A stretch of 64,000 nucleotides of DNA from Albibacillus kandeliae (GTDB lineage Bacteria > Pseudomonadota > Alphaproteobacteria > Rhodobacterales > Rhodobacteraceae): the NCBI RefSeq assembly GCF_003116585.1, contig NZ_QEHM01000003.1:234916-298915 (forward strand), given 5' to 3'. Below, piece after piece: positions 35,836-44,299 of this stretch. A program made the translations under genes and the position numbers. How positions within the stretch are numbered: position 1 is the first letter of the stretch; every line of letters begins with the position of its first letter. A model generated the notes under the pieces. That model was not told the origin of the DNA. It saw nothing but the letters and a program-made list of their open reading frames with translations, and did no database searches.

Positions 35836-36786
35836 ATGGATAGCGTAACCCGTACATTTCTGCGCGCCGCCATGCGGCTGGACGAGTCGGCAGAGACATT
35901 CGACAGGGCACTCGAAGGGGTGCAGGCCACCCAGACCAAGCATGACGCCGCCCTCAAAAAACTGCTCGACCTCGTGAAAACGCACGAGACCAAGTGGGAT
36001 CCGAAGGACCGCGCCGCGATGAACTCGCTCGGCGCCCGGCTGTCGGTGCACCGCCGCGCGCTCGACAAGCAACTCGCTCAACTGGGGCAGGAGCGCAAAG
36101 GCTATGCCCGCGAAAAGGCGGTCTTTGCCGAGATTTCGGACCTCTATGCCAGCCGCCTTGCCGCGCAAAGCACCACCGACGACATCCGGCAGACGCGCGA
36201 GGCCGGGCTGTGCCGGGTGGTCAACCGGCTGATCTATGACGGCTGGCCGATGCGGGCGAGCGGCGCGGTGCCGGACGTCGGGTTCGAAACGCCCAAGGGG
36301 AGCCACGGCTACATCACGCTGGATCTGCCGCGGTTCCTGAATTTCATGGTCGAACTGGACCGCCTGCTGGCCGCCGATCCGGACTTCGACGTGCCGGACG
36401 AGCGCTACAGACCCGTCCGGTACCTCGAGATCGGAAGCGGCCCGGGGCGCAACCTGATCATCGCCCGCGAGTCCCGCATCGTGAATTTCGAGTCGGTCTC
36501 GGGTTTTGACATAAACCCCGACCTCATCGAGCGCGGGCATCGGCTGGGACTCGAGACCGAGCTTTTCGTGGGCGACGCGCTGGAACAGGACTACGGCGGC
36601 TACGACGTGGTCTATTCCTTCCGCCCCTTCTCGGACATGGAACTGCAGGAACGGCTGGAGGCCCGCATGGTCGAGACGATGGACCAGGGGGCCTACATCA
36701 TCGCGCCGTTGCCCTATGACCTCGACCTCTATCCCCAGACCCGCAGGGTGTCGGATACCGCCGAGATCTGGAAGAAGGTCGCCTGA
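35836..36786 (+). CDS. putative SAM-dependent methyltransferase with helical N-terminus
   Basis: A 316-residue protein. Residues 1-125 are long charged helices, possibly a coiled coil (KKLLDLVKTHETKW, RALDKQLAQLGQERKGY). From about 190 a Rossmann methyltransferase pattern appears: VRYLEIGSGPGRNLIIA as SAM-binding motif I, FDINPDLIERGH as motif II (acidic residue after strand 2) and DVVYSFRPFSDME as motif IV. The substrate is unknown. The gene stands alone: YoaK lies 236 bp before it and an unusual palindrome-rich gap follows it. Confidence 0.68.
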   Translation: MDSVTRTFLRAAMRLDESAETFDRALEGVQATQTKHDAALKKLLDLVKTHETKWDPKDRAAMNSLGARLSVHRRALDKQLAQLGQERKGYAREKAVFAEISDLYASRLAAQSTTDDIRQTREAGLCRVVNRLIYDGWPMRASGAVPDVGFETPKGSHGYITLDLPRFLNFMVELDRLLAADPDFDVPDERYRPVRYLEIGSGPGRNLIIARESRIVNFESVSGFDINPDLIERGHRLGLETELFVGDALEQDYGGYDVVYSFRPFSDMELQERLEARMVETMDQGAYIIAPLPYDLDLYPQTRRVSDTAEIWKKVA

Positions 36787-36805
36787 CCGGGGCGACCCGG
36801 CGTGG

Positions 36806-36889
36806 TTAATAACTGGCTAACAGGGATTATAATTCAATAAGTTAGCCCGAAAATGTTTCGCGCGCGAAACGGCTAACAGAAGGTTAACC
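36806..36889. repeat. AT-rich gap with palindromes and GGCTAAC repeats
   Basis: The gap holds GGCTAAC (36815-36821), its inverted copy GTTAGCC (36841-36847), a second direct GGCTAAC (36871-36877), a perfect 16-bp palindrome GTTTCGCGCGCGAAAC (36855-36870) and GGTTAACC (36882-36889). TTAATAACTGGCTAA at 36806 also resembles a degenerate CtrA box (TTAA-N7-TTAA). Confidence 0.5.
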
Positions 36890-36916
36890 CGTCAGTGAGG
36901 AGCGCCCGGCCCGCCC

Positions 36917-37102
36917 TCAGAAATCGATGGCCAGGCCCTTCTTCTCCCAGTCGCCGTAGCGCACCGGTTCGGGCCCGTCGCGGCCGCCGAGTTCCTTCGG
37001 CAGGGGCTCGGCTTTCGCCGCTGCCTTGCGGCGTTCCTCGGCCTCGGCCAGCGCGCGGATCGCGGCGGGGGGCAGGTCTTTACGCTCGGACTCGCTCATC
37101 AT
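36917..37102 (-). CDS. DUF1674 / SDHAF4-like protein
   Basis: A small protein of about 61 residues. The C-terminal block ELGGRDGPEPVRYGDWEKKG followed by AIDF is the signature of DUF1674, the bacterial counterpart of succinate dehydrogenase assembly factor 4. In that role it would help mature flavinylated SdhA. AAAGGA precedes the ATGATG start (37097-37102), either ATG being possible. It is divergent from rsmB across 70 bp, an arrangement common in Rhodobacterales. Confidence 0.9.
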   Translation of the reverse strand: MMSESERKDLPPAAIRALAEAEERRKAAAKAEPLPKELGGRDGPEPVRYGDWEKKGLAIDF

Positions 37103-37172
37103 CGGCTTCCTTTGGCTGATCCCCCCTGATATACGCCCCTGTCCGCAGGGTACAAGCCGCGAGGGATCAAAG

Positions 37173-38438
37173 GTGAGCGACACCACAACAGACGCGAGAC
37201 GCAGCGCGATTTACCTTCTCGACCAGGTGCTGGGCGAGCAGCGTCTCCTGTCCGAGTGCCTCGCCGCCGGTGCACTGGAACGGCTCGCGCCGCAGGACCG
37301 CGCCCGCGCGCAGCGCCTTGCCACCGAGACCCTGCGCGGCCTCGAACGGGCCGACCGCCTGTTGCAGCGCCACCTGCGCAAGGCCCCGCCGCTGACCGTG
37401 CGCAACGCCTTGCGTCTGGGCACGGTCGAACTGTGCCACGGCGAGGCCGCGCATGGCGTGGTCAACGCGATGGTCGAAATCGTCGGCAGCAACCGGCGCC
37501 ACGGGGCGCTGAAGGGGCTGGTCAACGCCGTCCTGCGCAAGGTCGCCTCACAGGGGCCGGAGGCATGGCAAGCCCTGCGCATCCCGCGCCTGCCCAAGTG
37601 GCTGCGCAGCCCGCTGGTCGAAGCCTGGGGCGCAGGTCCCGTCACCGAGATGGAAAAGGCCCACTTCGCAGGCGCCCCGCTCGACATCACGCTCAAGCCC
37701 GGCATCGAGCCGGAGCTTCCGGGCGCCGAGTTGCTGCCGACCGGATCGCTGCGCATCGCCGGATCGGCGCAGGTCTCGGCGCTGCCGGGATTCGATGCAG
37801 GGGACTGGTGGGTGCAGGACGCCGCCGCTGCCCTGCCCGCCCGCATCCTCGCGCCCCGTCCGGGCGAGACCATCCTTGACCTCTGCGCGGCACCGGGCGG
37901 CAAGACGCTGCAACTGGCGGTCGCCGGGGCCGAGGTCACTGCGCTCGACATTTCCGAGGGGCGCATGGCACGGGTCAGGGAGAACCTCGCCCGCACCGCC
38001 CTCTCCGCCACCACAGTCGTCGGGGACGCGCTCGAACAGCAGGGGCTCTACGATGCCATCCTTCTCGACGCGCCCTGTTCGGCGACCGGCACGATCCGGC
38101 GTCACCCGGACCTGCCGCACGCCAAGGACGGCGCCGAGTTCGGCAGCCTGATCGAACTGCAGGCGCAGATGCTGGCCCACGCCTGGACCCTGCTGAAACC
38201 CGGCGGGCGACTGGTCTATTGCACCTGCTCGCTGCTGCCTGACGAGGGCGAGGTGCAGGTCGAGGAAGCGCTGGAGATGCACCCCGACATGCGCGCCGAC
38301 CGCGCCGCACTGGGTCTGCCCGGGGTACACCCCTCATGGCTGACCGAGGAAGGCGGGTTGCGGCTGCGCCCCGACTACTGGCCCGAACGCGGTGGCATGG
38401 ACGGCTTCTACATCGCCTGCCTGCGCAAGGACGGCTGA
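37173..38438 (+). CDS. rsmB: RsmB/NOP family RNA (cytosine-5) methyltransferase
   Basis: A 421-residue enzyme that methylates cytosine-5, probably in 16S rRNA. Residues 1-130 are a NusB-like RNA-binding domain (ARRSAIYLLDQVL, HGVVNAMVEIV). The catalytic part has motif I ILDLCAAPGGKTLQLA, motif IV with DAPCSATG (Cys302, release) and motif VI YCTCS with nucleophile Cys352. Start GTG at 37173 has GAGGGAT upstream and gives the family N-terminus; the longer frame would run into the divergent SDHAF4-like gene. Confidence 0.94.
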   Translation: MSDTTTDARRSAIYLLDQVLGEQRLLSECLAAGALERLAPQDRARAQRLATETLRGLERADRLLQRHLRKAPPLTVRNALRLGTVELCHGEAAHGVVNAMVEIVGSNRRHGALKGLVNAVLRKVASQGPEAWQALRIPRLPKWLRSPLVEAWGAGPVTEMEKAHFAGAPLDITLKPGIEPELPGAELLPTGSLRIAGSAQVSALPGFDAGDWWVQDAAAALPARILAPRPGETILDLCAAPGGKTLQLAVAGAEVTALDISEGRMARVRENLARTALSATTVVGDALEQQGLYDAILLDAPCSATGTIRRHPDLPHAKDGAEFGSLIELQAQMLAHAWTLLKPGGRLVYCTCSLLPDEGEVQVEEALEMHPDMRADRAALGLPGVHPSWLTEEGGLRLRPDYWPERGGMDGFYIACLRKDG

Positions 38439-38442
38439 CCCC

Positions 38443-39174
38443 TCAGATCAGCGGGCGGGTCATCGGGGTGCGGTCCGACCCGACCTCGGCCACCTCGCAG
38501 AGTTTCTCGTAGTCGAGCACCTTCAGCACGCCCTTCTTCCACTCGATGACGCCCTGCCCGCGCAGCGCCTTCAGCGTCTTGTTGGTATGCACCAGCGACA
38601 GACCTAGCGCATCCGCGAGGTCCTGCTGCTTGTAGGGCAGCGGCATCTCGCGGCCCTTGGTCATCTTCATCGCCCGCGCGCGGTCGTAGAGCCGCAGCAG
38701 CGCGCGCGCCACCCGCTCGATGCCGCCCATCTGCCCGAGGATGGCAAGGTTCTCGCCCAGCAGGTGCTCTTCGACCGCCGCCACCCATGTCAGATCATAA
38801 GCGCGCGCGGGGTGATCGCGGAACAGCGACCAGACCGCCTGACGGTTGAAGACGCAGAGGCGCATGGCCGTCGTGGCCTCCACCGAATGCTGCATCTCGC
38901 TCATCACGCCAGCCTGCAGTCCGATGAAATCGCCGGGCATGACAAAGTTGATCACCTGCCGCTCGCCACCCTCCAAGGTCTTGTAACGCAAGCCCATGCC
39001 TTCGAGCGGGGTGAACAGTTGGGGCGAGTTCGAGCCCTCCATCATCAGGAGCGTACCGGGCTGCACTTCCAGCTCTCCGGTCTTGAATTCCTGCATGTAC
39101 TCGATTTCGCTCTCGGTCATCGGTTCAAAGATCGCATGGTCCCGAAGCGGGCAGTTTCTGCAGCTGATCGCCAT
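38443..39174 (-). CDS. Crp/Fnr family regulator
   Basis: A 243-residue regulator: N-terminal cyclic-nucleotide-binding-like beta barrel (GEL.VQPGTLLMMEG, VINFVMPGDFIGLQ) and C-terminal HTH (LPYKQQDLADALGLSLVHTNKTLKALRGQG). Cys5 and Cys8 (CRNCPLRDH) recall the FNR cluster start, but only these two N-terminal cysteines and one in LCVFNR are seen, fewer than FNR needs for an iron-sulfur cluster. Start at MAISCRNCP chosen; longer starts lack ribosome sites. It is divergent from the degenerate receiver gene and convergent with rsmB, 4 bp apart. Confidence 0.9.
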   Translation of the reverse strand: MAISCRNCPLRDHAIFEPMTESEIEYMQEFKTGELEVQPGTLLMMEGSNSPQLFTPLEGMGLRYKTLEGGERQVINFVMPGDFIGLQAGVMSEMQHSVEATTAMRLCVFNRQAVWSLFRDHPARAYDLTWVAAVEEHLLGENLAILGQMGGIERVARALLRLYDRARAMKMTKGREMPLPYKQQDLADALGLSLVHTNKTLKALRGQGVIEWKKGVLKVLDYEKLCEVAEVGSDRTPMTRPLI

Positions 39175-39257
39175 CGCAATTAATCCCTCAAACATGTCAC
39201 AGTTTAATGCGGCCGGGCGGTTTTCGTTCCACACAGGATGCAAATTCGAGTGATGTC

Positions 39258-39644
39258 ATGCCAAGCCGTACAGACAATCATGGCTCGACGGCGCAAGCCG
39301 TCGCGCCGGTCTTTCTCGTGCTGGAACGGGATATGCTGATCGCCGAGGATATCGTCGACTCTCTCAGGTCCGATGGGCCGTGCAGAACGATCCACGTGAG
39401 CGACGCCGCCGATATCGCGATCAGCCTCGAACAGGAACCGTCGATCACCGCGGCCTTCCTGCAGATGCGGTACGGCCAGGTCCTTGCGACCGGGCTGCAC
39501 GAACTTCTGTCGCTCAGGGGCGCGCTGATCATCCTGACCGTGGGCGAGGACGACGAGACGGCAGCCCGCGACCGGGGTTGGGGGATGCTGATCCGCCCCT
39601 TCACCGACCTGATGATCCGGGGGGCCCTGCCCCGGCGCGGCTAA
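39258..39644 (+). CDS. degenerate receiver-domain protein
   Basis: A 128-residue single domain with CheY-like order: strand APVFLVLERDMLIAEDI, helix, DAADIAISLEQ, strand AAFLQM, LIILTVGE and a last MLIRPF. The acidic pocket is partly kept (E23, D25), Thr94 aligns with the switch Ser/Thr, but the phosphoacceptor Asp is Gln69 and the conserved Lys is Arg113. It should therefore not be phosphorylated in the usual way and may act as a fixed-state protein partner. It is divergent from the Crp/Fnr gene with 83 bp between starts. I do not know its target. Confidence 0.75.
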   Translation: MPSRTDNHGSTAQAVAPVFLVLERDMLIAEDIVDSLRSDGPCRTIHVSDAADIAISLEQEPSITAAFLQMRYGQVLATGLHELLSLRGALIILTVGEDDETAARDRGWGMLIRPFTDLMIRGALPRRG

Positions 39645-39812
39645 GGCTGCCACAGCGTGAGGCGAACAGGGCGCCAATCCCTTCAGAACAGGCTAAACAT
39701 CGGTGACTTGCGCGCCGCCCCTATGTATGCTGCCGCCAAAACGCCGGCAGAGCGTAAGGGGCAGCGGAGCGACGGCATGCGGAAATCGGGCGGTAAGGGA
39801 GGCGGCAGGACC

Positions 39813-41537
39813 ATGTCGGCCAAGTGGACCCGGTTCCTGAACCGGCTCTATGCCCGCCTGTCACGCCGCCAGCGCGCCGCCGTCGGTTTCGTCTCGCAGC
39901 CCGAACCCCGCACCATCGGCAGCTTTGCCCGTGGTCGCCAGTTGGTTGCCGGAAACATCCTCTTCGCGGGCTACCTCGTCGAAAGCCCGACCACCGGCCT
40001 CTGGGAGGTCGACGCCCCCTCCGCCGCCTTCGAGAACGACCGTCAGGGCTTTGCCTGGCTCGACGATCTGGCCGCCGTCGGCGATCAGGCCGCGCGCGAG
40101 AAGGCGCAGCAATGGGTCTGGGGCTGGATCGAGGCGCATGGCAACGGAACCGGCCCCGGCTGGACACCGGACCTGACCGGGCGTCGGGTGATCCGCTGGA
40201 TCAACCACGCGATCTTCCTGCTGCGCGGACAGGACAAGGCCGCATCGGATGCCTTCTACCGCTCGCTCGCCCGCCAGACGTGGTTCCTGTCAAAGCGCTG
40301 GCACGCCACCGCGCCGGGCGTCGCGCGGTTCGAGGCGCTCTGCGGGCTGATCTATGCCGGGCTCTCGCTCGAGGGGAAGGAAGAGCTGGCCGATCCGGCG
40401 GTCCGCGCGCTGTCGCAGGATTGCCGCAACCACATCGACGACCAAGGCGGCCTGCCCACGCGCAACCCAGAGGAGCTGCTCGACGTCTTCACCCTGCTGA
40501 CCTGGACCATCGCCGCGCTGCACGAGGCCGGGCGCGGCGCGCCACAGGCGCAGACCGCCGCGGTCGAACGCATCGCGCCGACCCTGCGCGCGCTGCGCCA
40601 TGCCGATGGCGGGCTTGCCCGGTTCCATGGCGGCGGACGGGGGCTCGAAGGGCGACTGGATCACGCGCTGGCGGCGAGCCACGTTAAGCCGCACCCCACC
40701 GCCGGGCTCTCGATGGGCTATGCCCGGCTCGCGGCGCGGCGCACCAGCATGGTGATCGACGCCAGCCCGCCCCCGCAGGGCCGTGCCTCGTGGAACGCCC
40801 ATGCCTCCACCCTGGCCTTCGAGCTGACCTCGGGGCGGCGCCCGCTGATCGTGAACTGCGGCTCGGGCGTGTCCTTCGGCCGGGAATGGCGACGGGCCGG
40901 GCGCGCGACACCCTCGCACTCCACGCTCTGCATCGAGGGGTTCTCCAGCGGTCGGCTGATGCCGGTGGCCGAGGGCGAGGCCCCCGAGGCCCTGACCGAG
41001 ACCCCGACCGACGTTCCGGTCGAGATCGTCGAGATCTCGGACGGCATGCGGTTCCAGGGCGGGCACGACGGTTACCGCCGCCACTTCGGGCTGACCCATG
41101 CCCGCACGCTGGAGCTCTCCTTCGACGGGCGCGGGCTCGCGGGAGAGGACATGCTGCTGGCGATGGAGTCGGGGGACAAGCGCAAGTTCGACAAGGCGCT
41201 GGACGCGACCAAGCTGCGTGGCATCGGCTTTGACATCCGCCTGCACCTGCACCCCGAGGTCGACGCCACTCTGGACCTGAGCGGCGCGGCCATCTCGATG
41301 GCGCTGAAGAGCGGCGAGATCTGGGTGTTCCGGCACGACGGCACCTGCACCCTCTCGCTGGAGCCGAGCGTCTACCTCGAGAACGGCCGCCTCAAGCCGA
41401 GGGCCAGCCGCCAGATCGTGCTGTCGGGCCTCGCCACCGATTACGCGACGCGGGTCAGGTGGTCGCTGGCCAAGGCGCACGAAACCGCCGTGGCCGTCCG
41501 CGATGTCCGCATGGACGAGGTGGACTACGGCGGCTGA
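39813..41537 (+). CDS. heparinase II/III family protein
   Basis: A 574-residue protein of the heparinase II/III family. The helical N-terminal toroid holds TGRRVIRWINHAIFL and RTQTWF-like segments, and the C-terminal beta-sandwich contains GRPLIVNCGSG, HSTLCIEGFSSG and HDGYRRHFGLTH. In Rhodobacterales such a gene usually sits beside rsmB and purH; here two regulatory genes intervene. No signal peptide is evident with this start, so a role in an oligosaccharide or cell-wall-related reaction in the cytoplasm is possible. An ATG at 39777 is also in frame with a GGAG site, so the start is uncertain. Confidence 0.85.
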   Translation: MSAKWTRFLNRLYARLSRRQRAAVGFVSQPEPRTIGSFARGRQLVAGNILFAGYLVESPTTGLWEVDAPSAAFENDRQGFAWLDDLAAVGDQAAREKAQQWVWGWIEAHGNGTGPGWTPDLTGRRVIRWINHAIFLLRGQDKAASDAFYRSLARQTWFLSKRWHATAPGVARFEALCGLIYAGLSLEGKEELADPAVRALSQDCRNHIDDQGGLPTRNPEELLDVFTLLTWTIAALHEAGRGAPQAQTAAVERIAPTLRALRHADGGLARFHGGGRGLEGRLDHALAASHVKPHPTAGLSMGYARLAARRTSMVIDASPPPQGRASWNAHASTLAFELTSGRRPLIVNCGSGVSFGREWRRAGRATPSHSTLCIEGFSSGRLMPVAEGEAPEALTETPTDVPVEIVEISDGMRFQGGHDGYRRHFGLTHARTLELSFDGRGLAGEDMLLAMESGDKRKFDKALDATKLRGIGFDIRLHLHPEVDATLDLSGAAISMALKSGEIWVFRHDGTCTLSLEPSVYLENGRLKPRASRQIVLSGLATDYATRVRWSLAKAHETAVAVRDVRMDEVDYGG

Positions 41538-41549
41538 GCTCAACGCGCC

Positions 41550-42251
41550 TCAGCGCCACTGCACGTCCCCGAGAAAGATGTAGCCCGCCCCGTAGATCGT
41601 CTTGATCAGGCGCGGGTTCTTCGGGTCCTCGCGCAGCTTGGTGCGCAGGCGCGAAATGCGCACGTCCATCGCCCGGTCGAAACTCTCGCCCGCCGCGCCG
41701 CCCAACGTCTCCTGCATCTGGGCCCGGCTGATCAGCCGCTTGGGGCTCTCGAGGAACAGCCGGAGCACCTCGCCCTCGGCATGGGAGAACGGCGTCTCGG
41801 CGCCCTTGTCGTCCTCGAGCGCGTAGCGGTCGAAATGGGCGATCCAGCCGTTGAACCGCGCGGTGTTGCCCGACCGCGCCGCCGGGCGGGCCGAGCGGAT
41901 GCGCGCGCGGATGCGGGCGACGACCTCGGCCGGGTCGAAGGGCTTGGTGATGTAGTCGTCGGCCCCCAGTTCCAGACCGGTGATCCGGTCCTGCACCTGC
42001 GCGCGCCCCGAGATGATGATGACCGCCGCGCCCCGCTCCAGCGCCAGACGGTGCACCAGCGCCAGCCCGTCGGTATCGGGCAGCGACAGATCCACGAGGC
42101 AGACATCGGGCGTGACGTGCTTGAGCGCGGCCTCGAACTCGCGGGCGCGGGCAAAGCACTGGGTGCGAAAGCCCGCCTCCTCCAGAACCTCGGTCAGCAT
42201 GTTTCGGATCTCGGCCTCGTCGTCGAGGATGGTCACGAGGGGCAGTGTCAT
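41550..42251 (-). CDS. OmpR-type response regulator
   Basis: A 233-residue two-domain regulator: receiver (1-120) with D10/D11, phosphoacceptor Asp54 (CLVDLSLPD) and Lys103 (ITKPFD), and a winged-helix output domain (SHAEGEVLRLFLESP, then MDVRISRLRTKL and IKTIYGAGYIF). Its start overlaps the stop of the upstream kinase by 4 bp, so it is the cognate partner. The gene pair shares an intergenic region with tauR. Confidence 0.95.
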   Translation of the reverse strand: MTLPLVTILDDEAEIRNMLTEVLEEAGFRTQCFARAREFEAALKHVTPDVCLVDLSLPDTDGLALVHRLALERGAAVIIISGRAQVQDRITGLELGADDYITKPFDPAEVVARIRARIRSARPAARSGNTARFNGWIAHFDRYALEDDKGAETPFSHAEGEVLRLFLESPKRLISRAQMQETLGGAAGESFDRAMDVRISRLRTKLREDPKNPRLIKTIYGAGYIFLGDVQWR

Positions 42252-44149
42252 TCAGCGGCTTTCATGCGCAGCAGGGCGCCAAGCTGGGCGGCGCCGAACG
42301 GCTTCTTCAGGACGGGAACGCGCGCGAGGGCGGCGCGGTGCAGCGGGTTGGTTTCCGGCAGCGAGGTCATCAGGATACAGGGCAGGCGCGAGCCGCTCAA
42401 CCGGTCGAGCAGGTCGAGTCCGGTCGCCCCGCCCTGCAACTGGATGTCCGAGAGCATCAGCGCGATCTCGGGCAACGCGGCGGCGAGGGCCGCCGCCTCG
42501 TCGGCCGAGGTCGCCTCGATCACCGAGTAGCCGAACCCGATCAGCATGTCGCGGAACAGAGGCCGCAGCGACTCGCTGTCCTCGACCAGCAGGGCCATGC
42601 CACCCCCGGCACGCGGCGCGACCCGGTAGGGCAGCCGCAGCGTGACGCGGGCGCCCGACCGGGTGTTGTCGAGCCGCAGGTCGCCCCCGGCCAGCTTGAC
42701 CGTGTCGTAGACCATCGAGAGCCCCAGCCCCGACCCTTCCCCGCCCTTGGTGGAGAAGAACGGCTCGACCGCCTTGTCCAGCGCCTCGGGGCTGAAGCCC
42801 GGCCCGGTATCCGTCACCTCGATGTCGATCCACGTCTTGCCGACCACATGGGCGTTGACGGTGATCTGGCCCGAGGTGCCGCAGGCGTCGCGGGCGTTCA
42901 GGATCAGGTTCAGCAGCGCGTCCTGCAACAGACCGGGGTCGAGCATGATGGGCGCGTCGGACAGGTTGTCGAGGATCGAGAGCCCCATCGCCTGCGGCAG
43001 GCTCGGCTCGGCCAGCACCCGGAGTTCGCGCAACAGCCCGTGCATGTCGGTCGCCTGTGGCCGGAGCGAGCGCTTACCGGTCATGTCCGCGATCCGGTTC
43101 AGCAGCCGACCGCCCCTGCGCGCGGCCGTGCGGGTGGCCTCGACCAGTTCGGCGGCCTCGTCCGGCAGCCCCATGCGCGCCAGCTTGCCCTGCATCCCGA
43201 GGATGATGGTCAGCAGGTTCGAGAAGTCATGCGCCAGCCCGCTGGTCAACTGGGCCGCCATCGCCCGCCGCCGCGACTGCTGCAGTGCGACTCGGGCCTG
43301 GGTCTCTTCGGTCACGTCCATCGACAGGATGTAGACGCCGCCGGAGCCATCTGGGGTCAGCGCCGCACGGATGCGACGGGAATCGTGGGTCTCGGTGAAT
43401 TCGAAGGTCGAGTTCTCGCCCTCGTAGGCTGCGGCGAGGTAGGGCGCGATGCGGCTGTAGTTCACCGGCCCCAGAACCTCGGAAATCGGGCGCCCCATGA
43501 TGTCGGAGGGCAGGCCCGGCATCACCGAGTTCAGGCGGCGGTTGGAGTAGATGTAGACTCCGTTGCAGTCGAGGTGAGCGATGTGCGCCGGCATCATCTC
43601 GGTCGTCATCCGGGTGCGGGCCTCGATCTCGGTCAGCTGGCGCTTGGTCTCTTCCAGCGCCGTGTTGGCCGCCGCCAGTTCGCGGTTGGCGGCCGAGAGC
43701 TCCTCGGCATGGGCGATCAGCTGGTCCGAGAGTTCAGCCGAGCGGCTGCGCAACAGTTCCTCGCTGCGCTTGGTGACGGAGATATCGGTATAGACGGTCA
43801 CCCAGCCGCCTTCGGGCAGGGGCGACCCCTCGACCGAGATGGTATGGCCGTTCGACCGCGTCCGCTCCATGTAGTGCGGCTGGAAGGCACGGGCCTGTTC
43901 GACCCGGTCGCGCACGAAGGCCTCGACATCGTCGACCATCCCGTACTCGCCCGTGCGGGCAAGGTGCCGGATGGTCTCTTCGAAACTGGCGCCGGGCCGG
44001 GTCAGGTGCGCCGGCAGGTTGAACATCTTCTGGAACGGCAGGTTGCAGAGCCTGAGCCGCAGGTCCCCGTCATAGATCGACAGCGCCTGGGCGATCAGGT
44101 TGAGCCCGGCGGTCATCAGCGCCTTGTTCTGTTGTTCGGATGACGCCAC
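42248..44149 (-). CDS. PAS-domain hybrid sensor histidine kinase
   Basis: A 633-residue soluble hybrid kinase without TM segments. An N-terminal PAS domain (about 12-125), a coiled-coil linker rich in Ala and Glu (130-180), a second PAS (about 185-285), HisKA with phospho-His307 (GLAHDFSNLL), HATPase with NLILNARDA, DTGPGFS and GSGLGLS, and a C-terminal receiver (LLVEDSES, LSDIQL, KKPF). Start GTG at 44149 has GGGAGG 7 bp before it; a TTG further upstream is in frame but has no ribosome site. It is divergent from tauR. Confidence 0.93.
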   Translation of the reverse strand: MASSEQQNKALMTAGLNLIAQALSIYDGDLRLRLCNLPFQKMFNLPAHLTRPGASFEETIRHLARTGEYGMVDDVEAFVRDRVEQARAFQPHYMERTRSNGHTISVEGSPLPEGGWVTVYTDISVTKRSEELLRSRSAELSDQLIAHAEELSAANRELAAANTALEETKRQLTEIEARTRMTTEMMPAHIAHLDCNGVYIYSNRRLNSVMPGLPSDIMGRPISEVLGPVNYSRIAPYLAAAYEGENSTFEFTETHDSRRIRAALTPDGSGGVYILSMDVTEETQARVALQQSRRRAMAAQLTSGLAHDFSNLLTIILGMQGKLARMGLPDEAAELVEATRTAARRGGRLLNRIADMTGKRSLRPQATDMHGLLRELRVLAEPSLPQAMGLSILDNLSDAPIMLDPGLLQDALLNLILNARDACGTSGQITVNAHVVGKTWIDIEVTDTGPGFSPEALDKAVEPFFSTKGGEGSGLGLSMVYDTVKLAGGDLRLDNTRSGARVTLRLPYRVAPRAGGGMALLVEDSESLRPLFRDMLIGFGYSVIEATSADEAAALAAALPEIALMLSDIQLQGGATGLDLLDRLSGSRLPCILMTSLPETNPLHRAALARVPVLKKPFGAAQLGALLRMKAAE

Positions 44150-44253
44150 CCGCTGCCTCCCCCTTCGGTCGGTCAATTCTTTTGCCGAGGGCCGGAAAAT
44201 GTCCAGCCGACATCGCCCCGGACGATCCCGATTGCCCTGCCACGGGGCAAGCT

Positions 44254-44285
44254 GTAAGTCCAGATTGCCCCGACATTAAGTCCAG
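44254..44285 (-). promoter_or_regulatory. candidate TauR operator at tauR
   Basis: GTAAGTCCAG (44254-44263) and TTAAGTCCAG (44276-44285), the reverse complements of CTGGACTTAC and CTGGACTTAA, repeat 22 bp apart. The right copy ends 14 bp before the tauR start, which suits autorepression, and the pair also lies in front of the divergent kinase gene. Confidence 0.75.
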
Positions 44286-44299
44286 CATACGGTCGCACC

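Noticed and set aside
36806-36820. CtrA binding box (TTAA-N7-TTAA)
   Set aside because: The second half is CTAA, not TTAA, so the match is incomplete; kept only as a remark within the repeat entry.
38443-39174. Oxygen-sensing FNR protein
   Set aside because: Only two N-terminal cysteines and one further candidate are visible; a [4Fe-4S] FNR needs four.
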